NCBI GenBank assembly: GCA_016285335.1
Contig: JAEEQO010000090.1
Coordinates: 1-10,784 of the forward strand
Source: Victivallales bacterium
Lineage (GTDB): Bacteria > Verrucomicrobiota > Lentisphaeria > Victivallales > UBA1829
Length of the DNA stretch: 10,784 nt
Reading direction: 5' to 3'
Shown: piece after piece, positions 1-7,212 of the stretch
How positions within the stretch are numbered: the first letter of the stretch is position 1
Layout: every line of letters starts with the position of its first letter
Position numbers and translations under genes: made by a program
Notes under the pieces: generated by a model
The model's input: only the letters and a program-made list of their open reading frames with translations
The model's database searches: none
Told to the model about the DNA's origin: nothing

Positions 1-516
1 GTCCTTGCCGACCTTGTCCATGGCGTTGGCGATGATCTTGCCGATCTCGGAATCGCCGTTGGCGGAGATGGTGGCGACCTGAGCGACCTGTTCGCTCTCG
101 CTGACGTCCTTCTTGATGGTGTCGAGCTTGGCGACGATGGCTTCGACGGCCTTGTCGATGCCGCGCTTCAGGCTCATCGGGTTCGCGCCGGCGGTGACGT
201 TCTTCAGGCCCTGCTTGAAGATGGCCTCGGCGAGGACGGTGGCGGTGGTGGTGCCGTCGCCGGCGATGTCGCTGGTCTTGCTGGCGACTTCACGGACCAT
301 CTGGGCGCCCATGTTCTGGAAGGGGTTCTGGAGCTCGATCTCCTTGGCGACGCTGACGCCGTCCTTGGTGATCAGCGGGGAGCCGAATTTCTTGTCGAGG
401 ACGACGTTGCGGCCACGGGGGCCGAGGGTGGCTTTGACGGCGGCGGAGAGCTGTTCGACGCCGGAAAGGAGCTGACGACGTGCTTCGTCGTTGAAAAGCA
501 GTTGTTTAGCAGCCAT
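1..516 (-). CDS. groEL: Chaperonin GroEL (60 kDa), N-terminal part, cut by window edge
   Basis: This encodes the N-terminal 172 residues of the ATP-driven cytosolic folding chamber that works with GroES; the family is about 540 residues long, and the rest lies left of position 1. The sequence shows the family's N-terminal landmarks: [12 protein letters not shown] at the start, [12 protein letters not shown] (residues 30-41), the [12 protein letters not shown] strand (49-60) and the nucleotide-binding [13 protein letters not shown] (86-98) with the catalytic Asp at residue 87, as in E. coli. The ATG at 516-514 follows an AGGAG Shine-Dalgarno motif at about 10 nt. It lies 45 nt downstream of groES on the same strand, the usual groESL arrangement, so the two are almost certainly co-transcribed. 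Identification is essentially certain; nothing can be said about the missing apical domain or C-terminus. Confidence 0.98.
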   Translation of the reverse strand, partial: MAAKQLLFNDEARRQLLSGVEQLSAAVKATLGPRGRNVVLDKKFGSPLITKDGVSVAKEIELQNPFQNMGAQMVREVASKTSDIAGDGTTTATVLAEAIFKQGLKNVTAGANPMSLKRGIDKAVEAIVAKLDTIKKDVSESEQVAQVATISANGDSEIGKIIANAMDKVGKD

Positions 517-561
517 GATATGTGATCTCCTGTGATAAATCGGTTTGGTTTGGGGTTTGCG

Positions 562-861
562 TCAGCCGATGATGGCGAGGATGTCGCTGGAGCTGAGAAT
601 TTTGTATTCCTTGTCGTTGAACTTGATCTCGGTTCCGCCGTATTTGCTGGTCAGGACGATGTCGCCGACCTTCACATCGAACGGGGCGCGGGAGCCGTCG
701 TCGTTGAGCTTTCCGGTGCCGATGGCGATGACCTTCGCGGACATGGGTTTTTCCTTGGCCGTATCGGGGATGTAGATGCCGCCCTTGATCTGTTCGACTT
801 CTTCGACGGGTTCCACGAGGACGCGGTCGCCCAGGGGCTTGATTTTCTGCGTGTTTGCCAT
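562..861 (-). CDS. groES: Co-chaperonin GroES (10 kDa)
   Basis: This is the lid of the GroEL chamber, 99 residues and of normal length. The opening [15 protein letters not shown] is the classic GroES strand, [13 protein letters not shown] (about 29-41) is the mobile loop that contacts GroEL, and [17 protein letters not shown] near the C-terminus is the conserved closing strand. A GTG at 867 and an ATG at 861 are both in frame. The AAAGGAG motif lies about 10 nt from the ATG but only about 4 nt from the GTG, so the ATG at 861 is preferred, giving [12 protein letters not shown]. groEL follows after 45 nt. dnaK ends 129 nt upstream on the same strand, and that gap holds a 9-bp inverted repeat (893-925), a candidate heat-shock control site. 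Confidence 0.98.
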   Translation of the reverse strand: MANTQKIKPLGDRVLVEPVEEVEQIKGGIYIPDTAKEKPMSAKVIAIGTGKLNDDGSRAPFDVKVGDIVLTSKYGGTEIKFNDKEYKILSSSDILAIIG

Positions 862-892
862 GATCACATGACTCCTTTGTTGGTTGTGCGGA

Positions 893-925
893 TGCCTCTG
901 TCGTTTGTTTCGGTTAACAGAGGCA
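893..925 (-). promoter_or_regulatory. Inverted repeat in the groES leader (CIRCE-like position, longer spacer)
   Basis: The perfect 9-bp arms TGCCTCTGT (893-901) and ACAGAGGCA (917-925) are separated by 15 nt. The repeat ends about 17 nt upstream of the groES Shine-Dalgarno motif. It is not followed by a T-run on the minus strand, so it is unlikely to terminate dnaK. Its position is where HrcA-controlled groESL operons carry CIRCE, but CIRCE has a TTAGCACTC/GAGTGCTAA sequence and a 9-nt spacer, and this element has neither. It could be a different repressor operator or an mRNA hairpin near the ribosome-binding site. Function is inferred from position only. Confidence 0.5.
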
Positions 926-990
926 CCCTTGAGGATTGGTTGTTATGGGTTATTGATTCAGGATTGTCGTACCTGGGTTCAATCTTCGGA

Positions 991-2898
991 TCAGTCGTCC
1001 ACGACTTCGGCATCGACCACGCCGTCGTCCTTCTTGCCCTGTGCGGAAGCGTCGGGACCGGGCTGCGCGCCCGCCGCGCCGCCGGCCTGCTGTTGCTGCT
1101 GGTAGACGGCCTGTCCGATTTCCATGAGCTTTTCTTCGAGGGCCTTGGAGTCGGCCTTCATGGCCTCGGTGTCGTCGCGCTCGATGCTCTTTTTGAGCTT
1201 TTCGATGGCTTCCTCGACGGGGGCCTTGACGTTGGCCGGGACCTTGTCGCCGAGGTCCTTCAGCTGTTTTTCGGTCTGGTAGACCAGGGAATCGGCGTGG
1301 TTCTTGACCTCGATCTTGTCCTTGGCGGCCTTGTCTTCGGCCTCGTGCGCCTTGGCGTCGTTGACCATACGCTGGATATCCTGTTCGGAGAGTCCGCTGC
1401 TGGCGGTGATCGTGATCTTCTGTTCCTTGCCGGTGCCGAGGTCCTTCGCGGTCACGTTCAGGATGCCGTTCGCGTCGATGTCGAAGGAGACTTCGATCTG
1501 CGGGACGCCGCGCGGCGCGGGAGCGATGCCGTCGAGGCGGAACCGGCCGATGGTTTTGTTGTCCTTCGCCATGTCGCGTTCGCCCTGGAGCACGTGGATG
1601 TCAACGGAGGGCTGGTTGTCGGCGGCCGTGGAGAAGATCTGGCTCTTGCGGGTCGGGATCGTGGTGTTGCGGTCGATCAGGCGGGTGGTGACGCCGCCGA
1701 GGGTCTCAATGCCGAGGGACAGCGGGGTCACGTCGAGCAGGACCACGTCGCCGAGGCTGGCGTTGCCGCTGAGCACGCCGCCCTGGATGGCAGCGCCGGC
1801 CGCCACGACTTCGTCGGGGTTCACGCCCTTGTGCGGATCCTTGTTGAAGATGTTCTTGGCGGTTTCCTGGACGCGGGGCATACGGGTCATGCCGCCGACG
1901 AGGATGACTTCATTGATCTCGGAGGATGCCAGACCGGAGTCCTTCAGGCAGTTGTTGCACGGGATCTTGGAGCGTTCAAGCAGCGGATCCGTGAGCTTTT
2001 CGAGCTGGGCGCGGGTCAGGGTCATCTGCAGGTGCACCGGGCCGTTGGCGTTCATGCTGATGAACGGCAGGTTGATGTCGGAGCTCATGCTGGAGGAAAG
2101 CTCGATCTTCGCCTTTTCGGCGGCCTCTTTCAGGCGCTGGAGTGCCTGCGGGTCGCTGCGGAGGTCGACGCCGTTTTCCTTCTTGAACTCATCGGCGATC
2201 CAGTCCATGACGACCTTGTCGAAGTCGTCGCCGCCCAGGTGGGTGTCGCCGTTGGTGGCCTTCACTTCGAAGACGCCGTCGCCGATCTCGAGGATGGAGA
2301 TATCGAACGTGCCGCCGCCGAGGTCGTACACCGCGATGCGCTCGTCCTTTTTCTGCTTGTCCATGCCGTATGCCAGCGCGGCCGCGGTCGGCTCGTTGAT
2401 GATGCGCTTCACGTCAAGGCCGGCGATGCGGCCGGCGTCCTTGGTAGCCTGGCGCTGCGTGTCGTTGAAGTAGGCCGGGACGGTGATGACGGCTTCCGTG
2501 ATCTTCTCGCCGAGGTACGCTTCCGCGTCCTGTTTGAGCTTCTGGAGGATCATGGCGGAGATCTCAGGCGGCGTGTAGGTCTTGCCGTTCGCCTCGATGC
2601 AGGCATCGCCGTTGCTGTTCGCGACGACGTTGTAAGGCACGCGGGAGATCTCTTCCTGGACTTCGTTGAACTTGCGGCCCATGAAGCGCTTCACGGAGAA
2701 GATGGTGTTCTTCGGGTTCGTGACGGCCTGGCGTTTGGCGGTCTGGCCGACGAGGCGTTCGCCGTTCTTGGTGAAAGCGACGACGGACGGAGTCGTGTTG
2801 GCGCCTTCCGCGTTGGGGATGATCTTGAAGGTGTTGCCGTCCATGACGGCCATGCAGCTGTTGGTGGTGCCGAGGTCAATACCGAGAATCTTGCTCAT
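991..2898 (-). CDS. dnaK: Chaperone DnaK (Hsp70)
   Basis: This is the cytosolic ATP-dependent Hsp70 chaperone, 635 residues, a normal length. The N-terminal ATPase domain shows phosphate-1 [12 protein letters not shown] (residues 4-15), [11 protein letters not shown] (about 167-177), phosphate-2 [12 protein letters not shown] (about 190-201) and [11 protein letters not shown] (about 333-343). The interdomain linker [19 protein letters not shown] (about 383-401) leads into the beta substrate-binding domain, then the helical lid, a Gln/Gly/Ala-rich tail and the acidic DnaK-type terminus VVDAEVVDD. The frame stays open 26 codons further upstream, but the ATG at 2898 gives the family-standard [10 protein letters not shown] start and has AAAGGA 8-9 nt upstream. 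It precedes groES-groEL on the same strand. grpE, dnaJ and hrcA are not in the window. Confidence 0.98.
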   Translation of the reverse strand: MSKILGIDLGTTNSCMAVMDGNTFKIIPNAEGANTTPSVVAFTKNGERLVGQTAKRQAVTNPKNTIFSVKRFMGRKFNEVQEEISRVPYNVVANSNGDACIEANGKTYTPPEISAMILQKLKQDAEAYLGEKITEAVITVPAYFNDTQRQATKDAGRIAGLDVKRIINEPTAAALAYGMDKQKKDERIAVYDLGGGTFDISILEIGDGVFEVKATNGDTHLGGDDFDKVVMDWIADEFKKENGVDLRSDPQALQRLKEAAEKAKIELSSSMSSDINLPFISMNANGPVHLQMTLTRAQLEKLTDPLLERSKIPCNNCLKDSGLASSEINEVILVGGMTRMPRVQETAKNIFNKDPHKGVNPDEVVAAGAAIQGGVLSGNASLGDVVLLDVTPLSLGIETLGGVTTRLIDRNTTIPTRKSQIFSTAADNQPSVDIHVLQGERDMAKDNKTIGRFRLDGIAPAPRGVPQIEVSFDIDANGILNVTAKDLGTGKEQKITITASSGLSEQDIQRMVNDAKAHEAEDKAAKDKIEVKNHADSLVYQTEKQLKDLGDKVPANVKAPVEEAIEKLKKSIERDDTEAMKADSKALEEKLMEIGQAVYQQQQQAGGAAGAQPGPDASAQGKKDDGVVDAEVVDD

Positions 2899-2959
2899 AG
2901 TGACTGTCCTTTCTTTGGAAAAGGGTTTGATGTTTTGTTCGAGTGATCGCCTTTGGATA

Positions 2960-2987
2960 AGCATACTTGATGCCAAGTTTTCGGCAA
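2960..2987 (-). promoter_or_regulatory. Candidate dnaK promoter (sigma70-like, overlapping a sigma54-like -24/-12)
   Basis: On the minus strand TTGCCG (2987-2982) and TATGCT (2965-2960) are separated by 16 nt, a plausible sigma70 promoter about 60 nt upstream of the dnaK start. The same segment reads TTGGCATCAAGTATGCT, which keeps the GG-N10-GC spacing of sigma54 promoters, although the rest of the consensus matches only partly. No sigma32-type CCCCAT element or CIRCE was found. Which of the two, if either, is used cannot be decided from sequence alone. Confidence 0.35.
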
Positions 2988-3208
2988 TCTCAAAAACAAC
3001 TCATCTTGCAGTCAGTTGCAAATCTGCGCTTTTATCCCCCTGCCCTTTTTTGCGCGTTCTTCCATGCGTCACTGTGTCAAAATGTCGCGTCAATCTGTCG
3101 CATTGGCACATCCATGTCCCATTTTCCTGTGCGCCTCGCACGCGATGAATTGATGAAAAAGGGCAAACGAATTCCGCCCGGAGTTTCTACCTGAAGTATA
3201 AAATACAC

Positions 3209-3246
3209 CCCCGCCGCCGGGGCGTCTCCTGAGAAATTTGGAGACG
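3209..3246 (-). terminator. Probable terminator downstream of xylB
   Basis: Two adjacent hairpins: CGTCTCC/GGAGACG (3223-3229 with 3240-3246, 10-nt loop) and CCCCG/CGGGG (3209-3213 with 3218-3222, 4-nt loop). On the minus strand the second is followed by a T-rich but interrupted tail (TGTATTTTATACTT). This fits termination of the xylB transcript before dnaK, though the tail is weaker than a canonical U-run. Confidence 0.45.
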
Positions 3247-3278
3247 GTCAAAAGGCGATGCGAGGGTGTTTTTTGCCC

Positions 3279-3426
3279 GTGCCCGAGCGTAGCCGGGCAC
3301 TGTTTCAGCACACTCCGTGTGTGCCCGAGCGTAGCCGGGCACTGTTTCAGCACACTCCGTGTGTGCCCGAGCGTAGCCGGGCACTGTTTCAGCACACTCC
3401 GTGTGTGCCCGAGCGTAGCCGGGCAC
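3279..3426. repeat. 42-bp tandem hairpin array, 3 full units plus a partial fourth
   Basis: Units begin at 3279, 3321, 3363 and 3405, with an exact 42-bp period and, by eye, identical sequence over the three full units. Each unit contains two hairpins: GTGCCCG-N8-CGGGCAC (for example 3279-3300) and CACAC-TCC-GTGTG (for example 3309-3321). The fourth copy has only the first hairpin and then diverges into another small hairpin (3424-3436). The array starts about 30 bp after the xylB stop. It lies in the 3' region of the xylB transcript, so it may stabilise the mRNA 3' end, aid termination or bind a protein. It resembles REP/BIME-type arrays in layout, but I do not recognise the family. Confidence 0.9.
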
Positions 3427-3453
3427 TGCCGCAGTGCAGGTATTTGCCTGCGG

Positions 3454-4980
3454 TCAGCTGCGGCTCTTCTCGAGCGCCGCGTATTGTTCCAGCATGCCGT
3501 CGTAGAGGCCGCGGAGTGCGGGATCGGGGTCGATGACGGACACGGAGGAGCAGAACTGTGCATAGAGATCGTCGAACGGGATGCCGTCGACCGCGTTGGC
3601 CGCGCGGATGGCCGCGCCGAGGGAAGCGGAGTTCGCGACGGAGACGGTCTCGATCTGCGCCTGGAAGACGTCGGCGAGGATCTGGCGGAACGTGGCGCTC
3701 TTGGAAGCGCCGCCGGTCACGCGGATGCGCTTGAAATCGCAGCCCTGCCATGCGGAATGGCGGCGCATGGTAAGAGCCTGGGATTCGAGGAGGCAGCGTA
3801 CACGTTCGGCTTTGTTCGCCGTGGCGACATCGAAATTATAGACGACGCCGGCGGGGACCGCGGGCGTGTTTTCGGCTTCGTAGTACGGGAGCATCAGGCG
3901 ACCGTCGTTGCCGGGCTTCGTCTCGGCGCACGCGGTGACGTCGAAGAAATGCCAGTCCACGCAAAGTTCGTCGCGGAGATGCTCGCGGGCGAAGGAGCCG
4001 TTGGTGAAGCAGATCAGGCTCATGAAGCCGCCCGCCGGATTGCCGAACACATGGCCGCAACCGTCCGGGTCCGTCACGAAGTCCTGCATGGTGGCGAAGA
4101 ACGTGTCGCTGGTGCCGAGGCTGATGACCGCGGTGCCGAAGGAGCCGCCGCCGACGCCGATCAGGCTGCACGGATTGTCGCCGGACCAGATCACGACCGG
4201 GATCCCGGCGGTCAGGCCGTATTTCGCGAAGTAGGCGGAGAGCTTGCCCGCGACGGTCTGCGAGGATTTCACGGGCGGGAGCTTGCTCATGAGGTCGGGA
4301 GCAGTCGCCGCGGTGAATTCGGGATCCCATTCGAGCGTGTGCAGGTTCAGCAGGTTCATGCCCGCGCCGTCGCCGTAGTCGATCGGGCAGTCATGGCCGC
4401 AGAGCACGGAGCAGAGGAACGAGCTCACGAGATGCACGGTCTTCGTCTTCGCCCAGGCTTCCGGCTCGTCGACCGCGAACTTGCGGATCTGCGGGCCCGT
4501 GAAGCGCACGATCGCCGGACTGCCGGTGTCGCTGCGCATTCTGCCGCCGAACTTTTCGGTCAGCCAGGCGCATTCCGCTTCGGTGGACTTGTCCATCCAG
4601 ATCGGGGCGACCATGCGGGAAAGGATCGGCGTGAGCTGGTCGGCAAGGGTCTGCGCGGGGTTCCAGTCGGGGATCGCGGCGCTCAGGTAAACGGAGCCGT
4701 GCTGCTGGCCGGAACCGGAGATGCCGGCGATCTTTGCCATCGGGAAATCCGCCTTTTTCATGCGGTCGAACAACATGTCCAGGGCGGCGACCCACATCCG
4801 CGGATCGGCCTGGCGGACGCTTTCGTCATCGTTCGGGAGATATCCGCTCGGAGAGTTGTACTCCGGCAGATCGTTTTTGAAGTTGACCGCGAAAGAGCCG
4901 ACGACTTTGCCGGCGGCAGTGTCGATGACCTCGGCTTTGAGGCCCTGCGTGCTGGAATCCAGCCCCAGATAGTAACTCAT
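3454..4980 (-). CDS. xylB: Xylulokinase (FGGY carbohydrate kinase), resembling the eukaryotic XYLB type
   Basis: The predicted reaction is phosphorylation of D-xylulose to xylulose 5-phosphate, feeding the pentose phosphate pathway; the protein is cytosolic, 508 residues. The N-terminal FGGY lobe shows LGLDSSTQGLKAEVID (residues 5-20) and GISGSGQQHGSVYL (about 85-98). The C-terminal lobe shows SGDNPCSL with the expected catalytic Asp at residue 268, SLGTSDTFF, and the adenine-side motif VTGGASKSATFRQILADVF. Segments such as VWMD/IWMDKST, VSSF, PIDYGDGAGMNLL and GDNPCSL recall human XYLB more than the E. coli enzyme; this comparison is from memory. The ATG at 4980 follows AAGGGGA by about 4 nt. 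It lies 111 bp after folK with its own promoter candidate. Another FGGY substrate is possible, but QQHGS favours xylulose. Confidence 0.88.
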   Translation of the reverse strand: MSYYLGLDSSTQGLKAEVIDTAAGKVVGSFAVNFKNDLPEYNSPSGYLPNDDESVRQADPRMWVAALDMLFDRMKKADFPMAKIAGISGSGQQHGSVYLSAAIPDWNPAQTLADQLTPILSRMVAPIWMDKSTEAECAWLTEKFGGRMRSDTGSPAIVRFTGPQIRKFAVDEPEAWAKTKTVHLVSSFLCSVLCGHDCPIDYGDGAGMNLLNLHTLEWDPEFTAATAPDLMSKLPPVKSSQTVAGKLSAYFAKYGLTAGIPVVIWSGDNPCSLIGVGGGSFGTAVISLGTSDTFFATMQDFVTDPDGCGHVFGNPAGGFMSLICFTNGSFAREHLRDELCVDWHFFDVTACAETKPGNDGRLMLPYYEAENTPAVPAGVVYNFDVATANKAERVRCLLESQALTMRRHSAWQGCDFKRIRVTGGASKSATFRQILADVFQAQIETVSVANSASLGAAIRAANAVDGIPFDDLYAQFCSSVSVIDPDPALRGLYDGMLEQYAALEKSRS

Positions 4981-5032
4981 GGTTTCCCCTTGGTTTGAGG
5001 CGTTGTTTGTTTTCTTGAAGTTTTATACTATA

Positions 5033-5060
5033 ACAATAGCGCGGAAAGTCCGTTTTTCAA
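5033..5060 (-). promoter_or_regulatory. Candidate xylB promoter
   Basis: On the minus strand TTGAAA (5060-5055), 16 nt, TATTGT (5038-5033), placing the start about 45 nt upstream of the xylB ATG. The -35 matches 5 of 6 and the -10 matches 4 of 6 consensus bases. An overlapping TATAGT/TATAAA stretch (about 5022-5032) could provide an alternative -10. It implies xylB can be transcribed separately from serA-folK. Confidence 0.45.
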
Positions 5061-5091
5061 GAGAGCGCCTTGGATTTTTCCCTGATTTCTT

Positions 5092-5535
5092 TCAGCTAAG
5101 GGATTGCAGAAGCCGGTCCGCGAGCTCCGGTTCGATCTCACGCACGGGGATCATCACGAAATCGCGCCGCGCCGCTTCGGGATGAGGGACCCTCAAATCC
5201 GGCAGGTCGACGGTTTCCTGTCCGAACAGGATGATGTCGAGGTCGAGCGTGCGCGACACGTGGTAGGCGTGGTCGTTCGGACGGCCGTTATCCGCCTCGA
5301 TCTTCTGGCAGAGGCGGAGCAATTCGAGCGGCGTGCCGCTCCAGAAACCGGAGACGGCGGCGTTCACGAACTCCGGCGCACCGGGTTCGCAGCCGACCGG
5401 AGCGGTTTTAAGCAGAGACGAAAAACGCCGGATACGGAATCCGGCGTTGGAAAGCGCTTCACAGGCCCGACGGAAAGCGGCAGGGACGTCCCCGAGGTTT
5501 CCGCCGAGCGCAATGACGCAGAGGGTATCGGGCAT
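5092..5535 (-). CDS. folK: 2-amino-4-hydroxy-6-hydroxymethyldihydropteridine pyrophosphokinase (HPPK)
   Basis: This enzyme transfers pyrophosphate from ATP to 6-hydroxymethyl-7,8-dihydropterin, the step before dihydropteroate synthase in folate biosynthesis; cytosolic, 147 residues, slightly short but normal for HPPK. Family features are ALGGNLGDVPAAF (9-21), FVNAAV (56-61), the ATP/Mg2+ site RTLDLDIILFG (95-105) with the two magnesium-binding Asp at 98 and 100, and the closing VPHPEAARRDFVMIPVREIEP (116-136). The ATG at 5535-5533 overlaps the serA stop by one base (TGATG), so translation is probably coupled to serA, and no separate strong ribosome-binding site is needed. No other folate gene is in the window, so the pairing with serA may reflect shared expression, perhaps because serine supplies one-carbon units to folate. 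Confidence 0.95.
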   Translation of the reverse strand: MPDTLCVIALGGNLGDVPAAFRRACEALSNAGFRIRRFSSLLKTAPVGCEPGAPEFVNAAVSGFWSGTPLELLRLCQKIEADNGRPNDHAYHVSRTLDLDIILFGQETVDLPDLRVPHPEAARRDFVMIPVREIEPELADRLLQSLS

Positions 5536-7091
5536 CAGCAGTCGAACGCGAAGGCGTTGAACGCGTTGACGGCCTTGGCGATCTCCTTGACAAGATCGGC
5601 GGGGATGGGGCTTTCGGCATTGACCGCGAGCATCGAATGGGTGTTTTCGAGGCTGTGCGGGGCGCGGACATCGGTGATGTTGATGTTGTTCTGGCCGAAA
5701 AGTCCGGTGATCTTGCCGATGATGCCGGGGGCGTCTTCGTACTCGACGAAGAGGTAGTTGCCCGCCGGATGGATGTAGATGCCGTCGAACGAATTGATGC
5801 GGGAGACCATGAGGCGGCCTTCGGCGATTGTGCCGCGGATGGAGATGCGGTCGGAGCCGGCGATGAAGTCGAGCGTGATGGCCTCGCCGTAGTGCTTGCT
5901 CTCGTCGACCTCGCGCACGGTGAACTTGATGCCGCGGGATTCGAGGATCTTCAGCGCCTCGTCCGCGCCGCTGAACGCGTCGAACTGCGGGCAGATGGCG
6001 GCGGTGACCGGAGCGATCATCCACTTGGAGAACTGGTGGAGCTTGCCGTAGCAGCTGAGCTCGATCTGGGAGATGGCGCGGCCGTTCAGGGCGGCGGCGC
6101 CGAGACCGGCGAGCACGGAGGCGAGCTTCTGGTAGTTGGCGTCAAGCCCGTCCGGAACGCCCTTGTTCACGACGCAGGCGGTCACACCGTCTTCGAAGTA
6201 CGCCACGGTCTGGTCGGCGGCGCGCTTGGCGGCGAGGAAGTTGGCTTCCTTCGTGCTTGCGCCGAGGTGCGGGAGCATGATGTCGGCGATGTCGGCCACG
6301 GACTTGTCGCCCGCCGCGTCCTTCGCGTAGACGTCGTTGCAGAAGATGAGGTCCTTTTCCTGCTTGGCGGCGCGGATGGCGTCCTCGTCGACGATGCCGG
6401 CGCGGGCGCAGTTCACGAGCATGGCGCCCTTCTTCATAAGGCCGAGCAGCTTGGCGTTGACCATGCCGCGGGTCTTGTCATTTTCCGGGATGTGCAGGGA
6501 CACGATGTCGGACTGCGCGAAGACTTCCTCGACCGAGCAGAGCGTGGCGCCGAGGCGGTCGGCCAGTTCGGCGGAAAGGACGGGGTCGTAGGCGAGGATC
6601 TTCACGTCGAAACCGGAGAGGCGCTTGATGAGCAGGCGGCCGATGTTGCCGAGGCCGAGGATGCCGACGGTCTTACCGGTCAGCTCGCGGCCCATGAAGC
6701 TCTTCTTCTCCCACTTGCCGGCGCGGGTGGACTGGTCGGCGGGGACGAGCTTGCGGTAGGCGGCCAGGATCAGCGCGATCACTTCTTCGGCGACCGCGTT
6801 GGAGTTCGCGCCGGGGGTGTTCATGACGTCGATGCCGAGCTTGCGGGCGTGGCGGATGTCGATGTTGTCGAATCCGGCGCCGGCGCGGACGACGAGCTTC
6901 AGGTCCTTCAGTCCGTCCATGATCTCGGGCGTGACTTTCTCGCTGCGGACGATGATCGCGGACGCGTCGGAGTTTTCAGCGGCCAGGTCGGCCAGCTGGA
7001 CGTCCGGGTTCTGGACCACGGTGAAGCCGTGTTCGCTTAAAATCTTTTCAACGACCTTGTCAAGTTTGGTAGGAATGAGGACTTTTCTCAT
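5535..7091 (-). CDS. serA: D-3-phosphoglycerate dehydrogenase, long form with ACT domain
   Basis: First step of phosphorylated serine synthesis: NAD-dependent oxidation of 3-phosphoglycerate to 3-phosphohydroxypyruvate. It has 518 residues, the length of the long PGDH form with an intervening domain and a C-terminal ACT domain. Visible features are VRAGAGFDNID (68-78), the Rossmann motif VGILGLGNIGRLL (142-154), NCARAGIVDEDAI with the catalytic Arg 230, LPHLGAST with His 275, and the ACT domain (about 446-518) containing DAPGIIGKITGLFGQNNINI. The usual catalytic Glu of the 'DVFEKEP' segment appears to be Asp 258 in NDVYAKDA, and the loop before His is shorter than usual. The frame is open far upstream, but ATG 7091 gives a normal N-terminus and has AAGGAG 6 nt upstream. 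folK follows with a one-base overlap. The ACT domain suggests feedback control, typically by serine. Confidence 0.95.
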   Translation of the reverse strand: MRKVLIPTKLDKVVEKILSEHGFTVVQNPDVQLADLAAENSDASAIIVRSEKVTPEIMDGLKDLKLVVRAGAGFDNIDIRHARKLGIDVMNTPGANSNAVAEEVIALILAAYRKLVPADQSTRAGKWEKKSFMGRELTGKTVGILGLGNIGRLLIKRLSGFDVKILAYDPVLSAELADRLGATLCSVEEVFAQSDIVSLHIPENDKTRGMVNAKLLGLMKKGAMLVNCARAGIVDEDAIRAAKQEKDLIFCNDVYAKDAAGDKSVADIADIMLPHLGASTKEANFLAAKRAADQTVAYFEDGVTACVVNKGVPDGLDANYQKLASVLAGLGAAALNGRAISQIELSCYGKLHQFSKWMIAPVTAAICPQFDAFSGADEALKILESRGIKFTVREVDESKHYGEAITLDFIAGSDRISIRGTIAEGRLMVSRINSFDGIYIHPAGNYLFVEYEDAPGIIGKITGLFGQNNINITDVRAPHSLENTHSMLAVNAESPIPADLVKEIAKAVNAFNAFAFDC

Positions 7092-7103
7092 GCTTGTCTC
7101 CTT

Positions 7104-7119
7104 GTGCGTTCTCACGCAC
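7104..7119 (-). promoter_or_regulatory. serA 5' UTR hairpin abutting the Shine-Dalgarno site
   Basis: On the minus-strand RNA, GUGCGU and ACGCAC pair around a GAGA tetraloop of the stable GNRA type. The AAGGAG of serA begins at the very next base. A hairpin touching the ribosome-binding site suggests translational control or mRNA stabilisation; which of these cannot be told from sequence. Confidence 0.5.
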
Positions 7120-7129
7120 GGTTGCGGTT

Positions 7130-7150
7130 GCTCCAAAAAAATTTTGGAGC
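7130..7150 (-). promoter_or_regulatory. 9-bp inverted repeat at the serA promoter/leader
   Basis: The arms GCTCCAAAA and TTTTGGAGC are separated by 3 nt. The dyad directly follows a minus-strand AT-rich segment (TATATTATAT, about 7150-7160) that is the best -10 candidate for serA. It therefore covers the expected transcription start and early leader. It may be an operator or a leader hairpin. Its T-rich centre is within the loop rather than after the stem, so I do not call it a terminator. Confidence 0.5.
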
Positions 7151-7212
7151 ATATAATATACACCATAAAGCCAAAACTTTCCACCCGGTTTCGACAAATA
7201 ATGCTTTTTTGT

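Larger units (their letters stand above)
2899..3453. other. Non-coding region between xylB and dnaK
   Basis: I see no convincing gene in these 555 bases. Reading on the minus strand from xylB, the contents are: two small hairpins just after the stop (3424-3436 and 3436-3451), the 42-bp tandem hairpin array (3279-3426), a GC-rich hairpin pair likely to act as terminator (3209-3246), an unassigned AT/GC-mixed stretch, and the dnaK promoter and leader (2899-2987). Around 3085-3115 the minus strand has several close GACA/TGAC steps, and 3129-3141 is a small GTGCG/CGCAC hairpin. I could not assign these to a known regulator. Confidence 0.6.

Noticed and set aside
893..925. CIRCE operator
   Set aside because: The arm sequence and the 15-nt spacer do not match CIRCE; it is kept only as an unassigned inverted repeat.
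893..925. Intrinsic terminator for dnaK
   Set aside because: No T-run follows on the minus strand, and the element abuts the groES ribosome-binding site.
532..2946. 804-codon open frame on the plus strand opposite dnaK/groES
   Set aside because: It is antisense to two unmistakable chaperone genes. It is open only because GC-rich minus-strand codons leave few stops, and the product has low-complexity V/D/G/L/H composition with no recognisable domain.
3238..4998. 586-codon open frame on the plus strand through the 42-bp array and opposite xylB
   Set aside because: The array period is divisible by three, so it stays open in frame, and the rest is the antisense of xylB. Arg/Ala/Gly/Val-rich product with no domain.
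5637..7040. 467-codon plus-strand open frame opposite serA
   Set aside because: Antisense shadow of a clear PGDH gene with biased V/D/G/A/E composition.
7130..7150. Intrinsic terminator at GCTCCAAAA/TTTTGGAGC
   Set aside because: The T/A-run is in the loop and inner stem, not after the stem, and it sits at the serA promoter where no upstream transcript needs ending.
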